From the NCBI GenBank assembly GCA_031769625.1, contig JAUIMM010000015.1:27372501-27436500 (forward strand): 64,000 bases of DNA, read 5' to 3'. Source of the stretch: Taudactylus pleione. Taxonomy: Eukaryota; Chordata; Amphibia; Anura; Myobatrachidae. Positions 11,790-22,780 of this stretch are shown piece by piece; position 1 is the stretch's first letter; every line of letters starts with the position of its first letter. The notes beneath the pieces were generated by a model, which saw only the letters and a program-made list of their open reading frames with translations, was not told the origin of the DNA and did not search any database. The translations under genes were made by a program, and so were the position numbers.

Positions 11790-12767
11790 TCTGAGACAAC
11801 TCCTACGTTTTTCAATAAAGATTTAAACAGGTGAAAGACAGTCAAGATACTTTCACTTTCCTGCGAACGTCTTGGAAAAAAGGCGTATTCGCAAACCTTA
11901 TGGAGGACCTCTAGACGCTTCCACTCACCTACGGAAGTAAAGGCCGCTTCCGCTCAGCAATCCCTATTTGACTACTTCTCAACTGCTAGGGGGCAGCAAA
12001 GTACCCTTTGTGTTCCAGTTGATTTCGTCCACTCTCCCATCAACTCACAATCACAATCTAGCCAAGATTATGTGGTTCAGTTATAGTGTTCAAATAAGCC
12101 TAACAGATCACACACATTGATTACTGAACGCTATAATCACGCTGGGGGCCGAACCCTAACAAAAATAACAAACCATACACCTGCTTTGTGTAAAGTAAAT
12201 GGTAAGCTGCTACAGAGTCACTAGGCCAACTCCTGCGCCTAGCACTTAAGGGTCCTACGATACCCTTAACATTTAGGTCCCGTGTTACACCCTAAACAAA
12301 CACTCACAGTTACACACCTTCTTCCTGCGCAGAAAAATACATGTTAACCAGATATTTAGCAACAATTGATAATGTAAACTCAATGGCTTTGTTTAAACAT
12401 GTGGCAGCACAACCGGAAGTACGTATACGCTATTGTGCGACCAGTCGCATACACAATAATGCGACTACCACACAACCGTATGACAACCTTTAGCTGCGTA
12501 CACAAAAGTGCGTCTTTACTGTGCGCAAAACTGCGACTCAGCCACGTGTTCAATACTGCGGCACCCCTTTAAATGTTAGGTTCTATCAACAAAGGAAAAC
12601 AAACTTTTTCCTCTCTTGTCCCTGGATTCTAGTCAGCGTCCCTGGCTCACACGAAAATGGGTAGCGATCTCTCAGCACCGAGCGGTTGCAGGTAAACCCT
12701 GCATGTGGCCACTCCACCCTTTGGTGAGATATCGATAACCGTATGTGCTGTGTGAGTGGGTAAGTGA
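11790..12767 (-). other. ERV 5' leader (untranslated)
   Basis: The stretch between the primer-binding site and the gag ATG, nearly 1 kb. I see no convincing long frame; it should hold the packaging signal, which cannot be recognised by eye. Confidence 0.6.
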
Positions 12768-12785
12768 CTTCATTACGAGCCCCCA
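12768..12785 (-). promoter_or_regulatory. ERV primer-binding site, tRNA-Pro type
   Basis: On the minus strand TGGGGGCTCGTAATGAAG lies two bases past the LTR end. Its first 11 bases equal the start of the tRNA-Pro primer-binding site of many class I retroviruses; the rest diverges. Confidence 0.8.
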
Positions 12786-12787
12786 AC

Positions 12788-13924
12788 TAACGATACTGCC
12801 TTTGAACCTCTATACACCCCTGCCTATACCTTCTGATATCCTGCCTATAAACCTCTAAGGATGACGCTATTTTGCGTACGCAGTTATACAGTAAATAAAG
12901 ACTCCAGACCTAGAACCTGTGGTTCCAAAGCACAAAGTATTATTCAAGTAAAAGTACAGTCAGTTACACGCTAGTTATAAGTACAATTTAGCACAAAGGA
13001 ATTATACAGACCCAAGTACAGTTATACATATGCAGTGCTCTGGACCAGATGTAGGCATCAGCAAGAAACCCCTCGTCAATCAGCATTCAGCACGAAGACC
13101 AGAAACCCAGGGTCAGAGCACACATATTTATACCCCCCAGAAATAGACAACACAATAGAGAAGTTTGTTGCTAATACCATTGGTCCTAAAGGAGAGGGCA
13201 TATGTTACAAGGCATCTAACAGGTTGGTTCAAATAGACACAGTCCAGCCTCTAACAACTGGTGGTCTCTGGTTTCCCGCCTCATGCTAATCTTAACGGTT
13301 GGTCATATAATGTACATTTTGTTGCTTGAAGTCTCTGCGGGCCATCAGTTGAGAATGCCTGTTGCGATCTCTACATCGATGTTACCGGAATACTGTTGAG
13401 AGAGTACGCATCAGTACAATACCAAACATGGCTTACTTATCACATATAAAACCTTAGTTACAAAATAATCTTTATTTCATAGGAATTATAGTAAATGTGC
13501 ATACTTGAATCTTATACCTTAAAGCTTGTGGAACCTTGTATGTGGATATGTAATGTGTGAGTATGTGGAGTTTGATGTAAAGACGCTAGTTAACTTGGGG
13601 CAGATGCGTGTGCATGAAGCTAATATTCAGCATTTTCATACAGGATCTTATGCATTCGCTAATATGCGACTAGTTAACTGCGCAATTGTGCGTATTAATG
13701 TGTATATGAGAAATGGTGTAAGATGCAATCGCATGATGCTAATAGTAATATCGCCACATGTACTAAAGTGTGAGTTTATCTAAAATGGCGTTTGGACGGC
13801 CATTCACAAAATGGCATCTTGCGATCTAATTTCCAAAATGGCGTCTTGCGGCCAGTCACAAGATGGCGTCGCTGCGATCCAATTTTAAACTGATCTTGTC
13901 TCAGCCAATAATCCAGCTTCGACA
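12788..13924 (-). repeat. ERV 5' LTR
   Basis: Homologous to 2051-3074. In provirus orientation it begins TGTCGAAGC and ends CGTTA, two bases before the primer-binding site. The TATA box TATAAATA is at 13125-13132. It keeps a U3 block (about 13752-13863) that the 3' LTR lacks, holding several ATGGCG motifs. An 84-codon frame inside it is not a gene. Confidence 0.93.
13752..13872. promoter_or_regulatory. Repeated ATGGCG (YY1-like) sites in the ERV U3
   Basis: AAAATGGCGTT, AAAATGGCATC, AAAATGGCGTC and CAAGATGGCGTC occur about 30-35 bp apart. The CAAGATGGCG form matches the core known for YY1. In the 3' LTR all but the last are gone. Binding is inference. Confidence 0.5.
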
Positions 13925-13928
13925 ATGT

Positions 13929-15114
13929 GTTAGTAATAAAATGATCACTAATGCAATCACTTCACTTCTTCTCCGGGAGCCGCACTTTATCTCTCTCCGC
14001 CACATGCAAATTACCATTCATTTAATCCTCGGTGTACACTAAGCAGGCAGATCATTTACAATCATAATGTGTAAGCAGCAAAATAATTTGATGTGCGCGA
14101 GATCCCGCAATGTTTGTGAAATCTCACGCATGCACAGTGGGGGCGGTCAGGAGGTAAGACACTCACATCAGCACTAGGGTGGGTCTTACAGGAATCACCA
14201 GAGGGGGGGGTTTCTCTCCACAAATCCCGGTGGCGTTATTGGGGGCAAAGCAGGAAGCGCTATACATGGTGAGGCAAAATGATACACGCCTGCCCTCTCT
14301 GCAATGTTCCTGCTGCCCAAATCTCGCCCTGCTTCCTAAAGACGGGTGAGGGATCTCTGTTACTGTGTCTGATTTTGCCATCAGACCCCTGAAGCAGGAC
14401 AGTGCTGGGTTGCATGTAAAATAAGTTGGGTGGAGTGCCCGTGGTGACATTGTTCCTGGCGAACACACTGATGCCATGTCTCTCCTTCCTTTATTCCTGT
14501 AATCAGTACTGCTCCATGTCTCACACTGCCAGGCAGCGGGTGTTAGAGAAGGGTGAGGCTGGCAGCTGGAGTTTCTGATTCTACTAGAGAGAGCAGGATG
14601 CCACTAGCTATGTGTTTGGTAAATTCAAGTTATTTCTGATCTGTACTTGACTAACAAGTGGATTCCAAACTACCAAGGTACAAAATCATTTGTTAGGATT
14701 CCAGTGCTGGCCAAACAGACACTGATATGGGGCATATGTATCAATTACCAGGTCTTAGACAGTAAGAAATGAGCATAACCACTTGCAGGGACAGGGGCTT
14801 GGAAAGGAGATCACCCCTGTGATGTGTAAGAAGTGATTGTGATTATTTCCATTCTATATTGGGTCCCTGCAGCGCTTCTGTGCATTGTGCAGACCACGCG
14901 TGAGCAGCAGCCATTGCCGGGGAGAATCCTGTAGGAACGCTCTCCTAGTAAATTTTGCGGAATGTAGTCCATAGGCTACAGCGGCTAATCAATGCCATCT
15001 TCGTTTAGTGTTAGTAGCCAGGGCCAAACTCTGTAATGCTTCATATTCCTGCTGGGTAATCTGCTATCGGAAATGGAGGGATCACAGCAGCTATCAGAGG
15101 TGTTGGAAGATGAC
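13929..15114. other. Unassigned sequence
   Basis: No exon, terminal repeat or element recognised. Two overlapping minus-strand frames of 104 and 68 codons near 14.2-14.5 kb have no recognisable motif and look like chance. Confidence 0.4.
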
Positions 15115-15792
15115 CTATGTGCATACTTGCCTACCCTCCCGATTTGGCCAGGAGCCTCCTGAAAATCATGTGCCGCTCCCGGCCTCCCTTCGGAAAGACA
15201 GGCAAGCCACCCCTCCACCCCTACCTCCCCCGGTGTTAAAAGAGAATACCCTAGTGACGCGATTCATGCTGAATTGTGTCATTTTGGCCCCGCCCTCTAC
15301 TTCACAATGCAGGTAATCTCGGCATTGTGTAGCAGGGCCAAAATGACGCAATCACTGGGCCACGTTTCCACTCCGCCCACAAATGCCGACCACGCCAACT
15401 TTGCTTTGCCGATCTGGCTGCTCCCTCCCGGAACGGGCAGCCAAAATGTCAGCAACCCTGTGTCACAACTCTCGGACGGATTGTGGCTGCGACCCGTATT
15501 CAGGGAATTGGCTTGACTTATATCTGAGGTGCAGAGTCTAATGTGCCAGCAGTATTCACCAGGGACTGGTGAATACTGAAGGTATGGACTTGGATGTGTC
15601 CGACACACAGATCGCGGCCCTCAGGTTAGGTTTCCCTATACAGGTGCTGGTGAACTCTGGTTGGAGTGCAGAAGACATTAGCGTAGTCGACAAGCCGGGT
15701 CAGAACCAATAGATGAGATGGTACCAGGGAGCAGACGTAACGGGTCACAGGGAGTAGCCAAGGTCAGAACCAGATATCAACACCGTGCCAGG

Positions 15793-17370
15793 CAGGGGCT
15801 GGCTGGCAACTTTTAGCCTGGGTGGCAAATGCATGCAGGCGGCCCTGGCAGAGGAGTAGCGTGTAGCCAGGGTGCCCGAAAAACGTGCGTGCTACGGCGC
15901 CGCCCCCCCCCCCTCAAGTGTTCCAGGGAGGGGACAGGTCCATATGGGATTAACGTAAGGTAAAAATAAAGATATGGGGCAGCCCCCTGTCGTAGTGCCC
16001 ATATGCAGTGCCGCCGTGTGCCACAGGAGAGAACACCCTTATGCAGGCCTCCAGTAGTGCCCCCAGTAGTGATCCCCCCTATGCAGTGCCCCTTGTGCCC
16101 CCTGTAGTAAGCCCCTTATATAGTGCCCCCAGTAGTGGTCCCTCCTGTGCAGTGCCCCTTGTGCCCCCAATAGTAAGCCCCTTATATAGTGCCCCAATAG
16201 TGGTACCCCCTATGCAGTGCCCCTTATATAGTGCCCCCAGTAGCAGTCCACCCCCCATGCAGTGCCCCCAATAGTGGTAACCCTTATGCAATGCCCCTTA
16301 AATAGTGTCCCCAGTTGTAGTCTCCCCCCTATGCACTACACCCAGTATTGCTCTTTATATAAAGCCCCCAGCAGTGGTCCCTCGATGCAGTGCCCCCAGT
16401 CGTAGTCCCCTCCCCCTATGCAGTGCCCCTAGTAGTAGTCCCCTCCCCCCTATGCAGTGCCCCTAGTAGTAGTCCCCTCCCCCCTATGCAGTGCCCCTAG
16501 TAGTAGTCCCCTCCCCTCTATGCAGTGCCCCTAGTAGTAGTCCCCTCCCCTTGAAGTACCCCCAGTAGTAGTCCCCCCCTTGTAGTGCCCCCCAGTAGTA
16601 GTAGTCCCCCACCCCCCTTGTAGTGCCCCCAGTATTAGTAGTCCCCCCCTTTGTAGTGCCCCCAGTAGTGGTCTCCTCTTTGTAGTGCCCCAAGTAGTAG
16701 TAGTCCCCCACCCCCCTTGTAGTGCCCCCAGTAGTAGTAGTCCCCCCCTTTGTAGTGCCCCCAGTAGAGGTCTCCGCATTGTAGTGCCCCCAGTAGTAGT
16801 AGTCCCCCACCCCCTTGTAGTGCCCCCACTAGTAGTAATGCCCCCCTTTGTAGTGCCCCCACTAGTAGTAATGCCCCCCTTGTAGTGCCCCCACTAGTAG
16901 TAATGCCCCCCTTTGTAGTGCCCCCAGTAGTGGTCTCCTCATTGTAGTGCCAGACCCCCCCGTAGACACACGTAATATATAAAAAAAATAAATAAAAAAA
17001 AACACTTATCTGAATCCCCGCTCCCGCCGCTGCCATCTGCTCCTCCGTCTGTCCTCCCGGGCCGGGCCGCTCTGCATTATGAGAGAGACGTCATATGACA
17101 TCATGACATCTCTCCCATTGCCCACTGCGGGAGCCGGAAGATGGAGCGGCTCCTGCAGTGGGCGCAGCAGCAGCTAATGAGAGTCTGACAGACTCTCATT
17201 GGCTGCTGTTCAAAACAAGCGCACAGCTGCCGGTTTGTCACTTGTGTAGCGCTGACCGAACTCCGTCCGGTCAGCGCTACACACGCGGTGCAGTCTGTGT
17301 CACAGTGACACAGACTGCCTGCGGCCCAGGGGGCACATAGCACCCTGCCCCCCGGCCCAGCCCACCACTG
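15793..17370. mobile_element. Non-autonomous hAT element
   Basis: Perfect 8-bp target duplications GTGCCAGG (15785-15792 and 17371-17378) flank termini CAGGGGCTGGCTGG and CCAGCCCACCACTG. It is about 1.58 kb and has no transposase. The middle is a degenerate tandem array of AGTGCCCCCAGTAGTAG units (about 16.0-16.95 kb), and the right part has short palindromes such as AGTCTGACAGACTCTCATTG. Confidence 0.88.
15990..16950. repeat. Degenerate C-rich minisatellite
   Basis: Units of roughly 35-45 bp built from TGCAGTGCCCCCAGTAGTAG and CCCCCCTTTGTAGTGCCCC. On the minus strand, runs of four to six G repeat at short spacing. The Gly/Tyr/Trp-rich minus-strand frames in it are products of the repeat, not proteins. 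Confidence 0.85.
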
Positions 17371-17757
17371 GTGCCAGGGGTCAAACAGAATCGAAGTCAC
17401 TAACAAAGCCAAGGTCAGTACCAATAATCAGGATATGCACAGGAACGCTGGAGTATGGTAATGGAGCCTATACTCTGGCAATGGAGTGCTCTCAGGAACT
17501 TCCTTTGAAAGGTCAGGGCTCAACCTGCCCCAATCAGCCCTTTCTTCATCCTGCACCTGCCCCTTTAAATCCTCAGCAGAATGGCGTGTGCGTACCTAGG
17601 GAAGCCACGGCCGCCTGCACACAACCAACGGGGGAGAGATAGAACAACTGACAGCGGGCGCCGGGGATCTCCCGCCCGCTGTCCCTCGCCAGCCTGGACC
17701 CCAGCGTCATCGGACCTGGTAAGAGTACCCCGGGTTCGGTCGCTCTGTGACACCCTG

Positions 17758-17914
17758 TCTATATGTACAACAGTCTCCACACAAATAGAAAAAAGAAAAG
17801 TAGCACTGGTAGACAAACATAAAAAACAATTATTATACCACAATAAAGGTTTAGACAATAAACATATATATGAAAAAAATGCCGAATTGGGTATGTTGTA
17901 GCAATAAAAAGAAT
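17758..17914. other. AT-rich spacer between elements
   Basis: Unique-looking AT-rich sequence between the hAT nest and MITE A2; nothing recognised. Confidence 0.4.
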
Positions 17915-17917
17915 TTA

Positions 17918-18520
17918 GGACCTGATTCAGACCCACTCACTAGATGCAATCGCTCGCTTCCAGCTTATGCAAATCTGGCACACACCCAGCAAGGCAAGCG
18001 ATCGCAAGGCAAGATATAAGTACACCCACTATGTCTTGGCGTGTGATCACTTTGTGTATAAAGATGCCCACCATCCATTCTTAAGATGCCCATTTGCGCA
18101 CGTCATCTCCTGGAAGTGCCTAAAAATATTGGTACATCGAGCAATATCGAATGCAATCGCAGCACTTGAGGTTGACTAAACCCTGCCGCAAGCACTGCAA
18201 GCTTCAGTGTGAAATTCCACCAAGTGATGTGAACTATGAAGCTGCGTCTTAATTATACACGCCTCTGAAATGGCGTTGCAACACTTAGGCACGCCTGCGT
18301 TCGCACCTCCACTCCCCCGTTAGTAGTGCCCTGCCCCTGTTACCACCCACAAATGACCTCTCCTGTCACTCATTCAGAGGGCCGTCTATCCTGGGCGAGC
18401 AAGCCTTTCCAGGTCACTCGCAGTTGTTCACGCACGCGCATTGGGATACATACGCATGCGCAGATTGGAAAAATCGGCCGCGAACGAGCGGCCGCTTGCG
18501 AGTGGGTCTGAATCAGGTCC
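17918..18520. mobile_element. Harbinger-type MITE, family A (copy A2)
   Basis: Termini GGACCTGATTCAGACCC and GGGTCTGAATCAGGTCC with a perfect TTA duplication (17915-17917 and 18521-18523). It shares its interior (CCCCTGTTACCACCCACAAA, GCATGCGCA) with A1. Confidence 0.9.
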
Positions 18521-18523
18521 TTA

Positions 18524-18850
18524 GACTGCTAAAAAAGCAAATTTTTCTTCAATGAGTCATATCTGACATAAATCAGTCCAGGTAGTAAATATCAACGGTA
18601 AAGAAAGGTAAAATCTCACCCAGTCTAAAAAGGGTCTGCAATGTCCAGTCCGATTATATTAAATGTAATTCCTGAAGTACACTGTATGTGCGGCAAAAGG
18701 GAGCAAGGGCAGGAGCTTTCGGAGTGTGTGGATTAATGCGAGGGTGCCGTGGTGTAACTCTAACTCTGGCCCCGTAGCTCACCCTAGCCTGAATCAGCAC
18801 CTTTGATGTAATCTCCACTTAGATTTCCCAGAGCCATCCCTGTAGTGAGC
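18524..18850. other. Unassigned spacer
   Basis: No gene or element recognised between two MITEs. Confidence 0.4.
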
Positions 18851-18853
18851 TCT

Positions 18854-19318
18854 GGGCCTGATTCAGAGCCGGACGCTCTGACAAGAGCACTCGCTCTGAA
18901 TCAGGGCCCTCCTACCTAAAATTGGAGCGGCCTCCTGGCCGCTCGCATAGCTGTGGGTGACCACCCACAGCTTATGCGAGCGGCCAAAAAGATAGCGGCC
19001 ATCGGGCTTGCGACGAGACCCTGCGGTAGGGTCTCGCTGCCGCAAGCCCAGGAGTGCTTTTGGCTCTATCAGAACCAAAATCACTCCCACTGACATCACT
19101 AGTGATGTCAGTGGGGCCGGACCCAGACGGTAGACGTTCCCATCGAAACGCCTCCGTCTGGCAGCCACGCCCCCGGCACACCCACCAAAGGGGGCGTGCT
19201 GTCACTCAACATCGACAGCATGCCCCCTTTGGTGCGAGACCCATAGCAACGGCCTCCGTTGTGCGCATTCGCACTAGGGCACAATCGACCAGCTCGCGAG
19301 CGGGTCTGAGTCAGGCCC
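18854..19318 (+). mobile_element. Multi-hairpin Harbinger-type MITE, family B (copy B2)
   Basis: GGGCCTGATTCAG...GTCAGGCCC flanked by TCT on both sides (18851-18853 and 19319-19321). It has the same chain of palindromes as B1. The second stem uses CTCGCATA/TATGCGAG where B1 uses CTCGTATA/TATACGAG. The fourth stem is CTTGCGACGAGACCC paired with GGGTCTCG. The third stem is reduced to a remnant. Confidence 0.88.
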
Positions 19319-19753
19319 TCTGTGTGTGGCACTGTGGGTTGGATGCCGCCATGATGGAGCAGCACTGCAGTGTGTTAGCCGCCTGGTCCTCTGGCTCACT
19401 TTTGCCCTGATGGATTACCAGCCGGATGGTCCTTGTTTAAAGCTCCCGCATGCAAGCGGCAAGAGCTCAATTGATTAGCTCAGAGGCCGGCAGCCTTAAT
19501 TTGCTTGTTTGTACGGCAGGGTGTTACAGATCAATTCCTCCAAAGTGCAGGTGATAATCGGAAAGCAATAGATGTAATCAGCAATAAACAGACCGTCTTT
19601 AGTTAGCAGCAAAAAATAAATGAGCCCAGGCGCCTGGAAAACTGGAAGGATGAAAACTAGATGATGACCCTATGTAAGTGTTAACTTGTCTAAACATGAT
19701 CCTTTGTCTATTTTGTAACACTTCCCACTTCAGTTTCGGTCATATTGTACATG

Positions 19754-20292
19754 GGCCCTGATTCAGACCCACTCGCGAGCGGCTGTCCGCTCGCAAGTGG
19801 GTCGATGTTCTGCACTGAGCATGCGCACGACGGAGGGAGCTCCGTCGTGCGCATGCGCCAGACGCGACGAGTGAAGGAAAGTCCTTCGCTCGTTGTGTCT
19901 GATCAAAGGGGGCGTGCTGTCGATGTTGATTGACAGCACGCCCCCTTTGGTGGGCGTGCCTGCCAGACGGAGGCGTTCCCAAGGGAACGCCTACCGTCTG
20001 AAGCCGGCCCCACTGACATCACTAGTGATGTCAGTGGGAGTGATTTTGGCTCTGATAAAGCCAAAATCATTCCGGGGCTTGCGGTTGAAAACCTCAACCG
20101 CAGGCTCCGGCTCGCAGTTTCGATGGTCGCGATGGTCACGACCATCGCGGCCATCAAACTGCACGCTCGTATAGGCTGTGGGTGGTGACCCACAGCTATA
20201 CGAGCGTCCAGGAGGACGCTCCATTTTTATGGAGGGCGGCCCTCATTCAGAGCGTGCGCTCTGCTCAGAGCGTATGGCTCTGAATGAGGGCC
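19754..20292 (-). mobile_element. Multi-hairpin Harbinger-type MITE, family B (copy B3)
   Basis: GGCCCTGATTCAG...CTGAATGAGGGCC with a perfect ATG duplication (19751-19753 and 20293-20295), in the opposite orientation to B1. All stems are present, including both AAAGGGGGCGTGCTGTC arms around a short loop and the ACGACGGAG/CTCCGTCGT stem. Confidence 0.9.
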
Positions 20293-20405
20293 ATGGTCCT
20301 TTATTTCAGCACATGGAAAAATGACATGGTGCTTGTTGGCTATGAGTGAGAGATGGCCTTAATATTATTAGGTGTATTTAAAATGCAACCATAGACTAAG
20401 AGTTA

Positions 20406-21308
20406 GGGCTCTATTTACTACAATCCGCATTGGGAATGCAGATTGTAGTGTGATATTACCGACTGAATTCGCATTGCGAATTCAGGCAATATCACAGGGA
20501 TTTACTAAAAAATCCCTTGCAGGGACAGAGCTTGCGATAAAGCTCTGTCCCTGCGAATCCCCTCTGCAGCCTTATCACAGCATTTTCGCAAAAAATACAG
20601 TGACAAGTGCCCGCCGCTGCTACACCCCCCCCGGCCGACGCTGCTACACCCCCTGGCGCTAAGCCCCGCCCCCCGCGATCGCGGATCCCCCCTTCCCTTA
20701 ATTGTACTTACCTGCATGATCCGGGCTCCGGTGATGTCCTCCATGGCTCCGGTCTGCTGACATCCCATAATGCACTGGGACCCGGTCACCTGATGACCGG
20801 GCAGCAGTGCAGTATGGGAGACCAGCTGACCGGAGAGAGGACATCACCAGAGCCCTGAACTCCTGTACCTGGACTCTGGTAGTTAATTTTTTTTTTTACT
20901 ATTTTTTTTTGCAGTGTATCAGCGTGTGTCCTGTTTAGACCACACAGCTGATCACTGGGGCTGGCTCCGGGCTCTGCTCTGCCCGTTAGTGTGGAGCAGG
21001 AGTCCAGTAACCTGGGGAGACCCTGGATAACGCCACCTCCAGGTGGCGTTATTATCACTGGGCCTCCCCAAGTATTTTTTTCACAATTTATTTTTAGTAA
21101 CTTGCACACAGATCGCATTTCCCATTACAATTATGATGCGATCTGCTTACTAAAAATAAGTGATACTTAGGGGTTGGAGTACAATTTTACGAATTCTACT
21201 CCAATTGCCCTGTAGTAACTTTAGGTGAAACTAAAATAATGTGAAAAGGGTGTCAAAACACCATTTTTCACTTTATTTTAGTAAAAATAATGATAATAAA
21301 TAGAGCCC
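20406..21308. mobile_element. Multi-hairpin MITE with GGGCTCTATTTACTA termini
   Basis: The ends GGGCTCTATTTACTA and AATAAATAGAGCCC are inverted repeats. Inside are successive palindromes: GAATTCGCATTGCGAATTC, GGGACAGAGCTTGCGATAAA with its complement, a long stem around TGGGACCCGGTCACCTGATG, ACGCCACCTCCAGGTGGCGT, and GCAGATCGCAT with its complement. It is unrelated in sequence to family B but built the same way. Target duplication unclear. Confidence 0.75.
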
Positions 21309-22004
21309 AGAGTGTTATAGCCTAATGAGAAGTCATTGCTCCTTACGGAAATAAAAATATACTTCAGTTTGCTTTTGGTTTCCAAGATCAGAACCACTAA
21401 TAGCCTGTTTCCCCCAACCATATAACACTTATTTCATGGAATAGCAGCATGGTGGGTGGTTATTTGTGTAATGGGAAACAACACCGAAAGATTGTTATTA
21501 AAGGTGAGATGCCTACACTAACCTCCGACCTACAGTAAGCAGTGGGAACAGCTTGTTTTACTCAGACAGTTAATCAAAAGTTGGAGCCATCTTGGGAAGC
21601 TTTTCCCTTAGCTGGGGATTTGGATCAATAGACAATTAACCCTGAGATACTGCAGCAAACTTTTTAGCAGTAACTAAAATATTCCCATTATAATTGCACA
21701 GGAGCACAAGAAGCACGCCCCTAGCTGCTTATTTATCAGTCTGAAGAAGAAAGCAGAGGAGCTGACACTCAGTGAATTCCTTAAGCTGGATAAAGAGAGA
21801 GTGAAACTTACAATGGTGAAAAAAATAGTTTCACATGAGGGAGTTTTTGTATTAATTTTTTGGGCAGAGACAAATAATGGGCACCTGACAAAGCAATTCA
21901 TATGTTTTGCGATTGGGTGAGGCTGCATTACATATTGCACTTGTCGTGCCCAAAATCTCACTCAAATACCACTCAAAATCGAACATCGGCAAAACATTGG
22001 TACT
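21309..22004. other. Unassigned sequence
   Basis: AT-rich, no exon or element recognised. A 95-codon minus-strand frame has no motif. Confidence 0.4.
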
Positions 22005-22005
22005 T

Positions 22006-22066
22006 TTATAATAACTCACATAGTGGGGTATTATGTAATACCCCACTATATGTGAGTTATTACACT
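22006..22066. repeat. Near-perfect short hairpin
   Basis: ATAACTCACATAGTGGGGTA is followed, after a few bases, by its near-perfect complement TACCCCACTATATGTGAGT. It is probably a small MITE or a MITE end. Confidence 0.6.
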
Positions 22067-22189
22067 TTTACAGTTACAGTAACTTTCACAGTTATTATAC
22101 TTTTACATAAACCAACATACAAATTCCTGATTTACTCGGTGAAAGGATACCCCGGCTGTGGTATTACACCCCCACTAGAAATAGTCCAG

Positions 22190-22375
22190 TGCTGGTTTTG
22201 GAAAATACCTGGGACCCCTATGTCTTTTATCCCCTGTATTTACAAAACCAGGACCGGCTCACTGTGCCTAGTGCTAGTTATCCAAAATACAGGGGCCCCC
22301 AACATCTTTTGTCCCATGTATTTTCACAACCAGGACCAGCTCAGAATAGCCTGGTGCTGGTTGTGCTTTTAGGGA
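22190..22375. repeat. Tandem repeat of about 83 bp
   Basis: Two diverged copies plus a partial third of a unit starting AGTGCTGGTTTTGGAAAATA and containing ACCAGGACCGGCTCA. Confidence 0.6.
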
Positions 22376-22499
22376 GAACCCCATGTCATTTTTTTTTTCT
22401 AGTTTTAACAGTTTGCAAACTTTTTACAAATGGAAGCATGCACGGATTTCACTTATCTGTGCATACCTCTGTGTAATTCATACCTGCTCATGCTAAAAT

Positions 22500-22780
22500 C
22501 GCCAGCATGAAGCAGGTCTGTTATTTTGGGGATTTGAAGCTCGATTTGGTGTTCGAGTTGGACATGAGCATGCAAAATTGAACAAGAAATCACTATTCAA
22601 AATCGTACCAAATCAAATTTGATTTAGAAAAGGCTTCCAAAAATCAAATTTTAGTAAATGTGGGATTTTGACAGGGATTTCTACATTCGATTTGATTCGA
22701 TTTCAGGTGAGTTAAATCGAACATAAAATCTAATGCAAAATCGAACTTTGATAAATATACCCACAAGACACAAAGATAAA
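22500..22780. repeat. ATCAAATTTGATT-rich degenerate element
   Basis: AATCAAATTTGATT, AAATCAAATTTTAGTAAATG and TCGATTTGATTCGATTTC recur; probably an old AT-rich MITE. Confidence 0.4.

Larger units (their letters stand above)
2051..13924 (-). mobile_element. Near full-length class I endogenous retrovirus provirus
   Basis: Two similar LTRs bracket gag, pro, pol and env in the standard order on the minus strand. The tetranucleotide ATGT sits directly outside both LTRs (2047-2050 and 13925-13928), matching a 4-bp target duplication as in gammaretrovirus-like elements. The primer-binding site resembles that for tRNA-Pro, and Env carries a CWVC motif and a CC motif in TM, which together point to a class I (gamma/epsilon-like) ERV. 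All genes are broken by stops or frameshifts. Two Harbinger-type MITEs have inserted, one in gag and one in RNase H. LTR copies differ by few substitutions plus one indel of about 113 bp, so integration is fairly recent. Confidence 0.95.
15461..17752. mobile_element. Solo LTR (Gypsy-like) with a nested hAT
   Basis: It starts TGTCACAAC and ends CTGTGACA, an inverted terminal pair, and is flanked by perfect 5-bp duplications CCCTG (15456-15460 and 17753-17757). Without the nested element it is about 706 bp. No primer-binding site or coding region follows, so it is a solo LTR. Assignment to Gypsy rests on general resemblance only. Confidence 0.8.
15123..17757. mobile_element. hAT-type MITE split by an LTR
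   Basis: The left part (15123-15460) starts CATACTTGCCTACCCTCC and the right end is GCAACCCTG. The flanks CCTATGTG (15115-15122) and TCTATATG (17758-17765) agree at six of eight bases, compatible with an aged 8-bp hAT duplication. The element at 41.75-42.11 kb is a reverse-orientation relative with the same termini. The LTR described next landed within the last five bases of this MITE. Confidence 0.75.

Noticed and set aside
13035..13289. An 84-codon ORF
   Set aside because: Lies wholly in the ERV 5' LTR, antisense to it, with no motif.
16484..17036. Gly/Tyr/Trp-rich proteins on the minus strand
   Set aside because: The frames are translations of the C-rich minisatellite and shift with unit length.
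20770..20800. Hammerhead core suggested by CCTGATGACC
   Set aside because: The motif is part of a simple hairpin (GACCCGGTCA facing TGACCGGG) and lacks the GAAA half.
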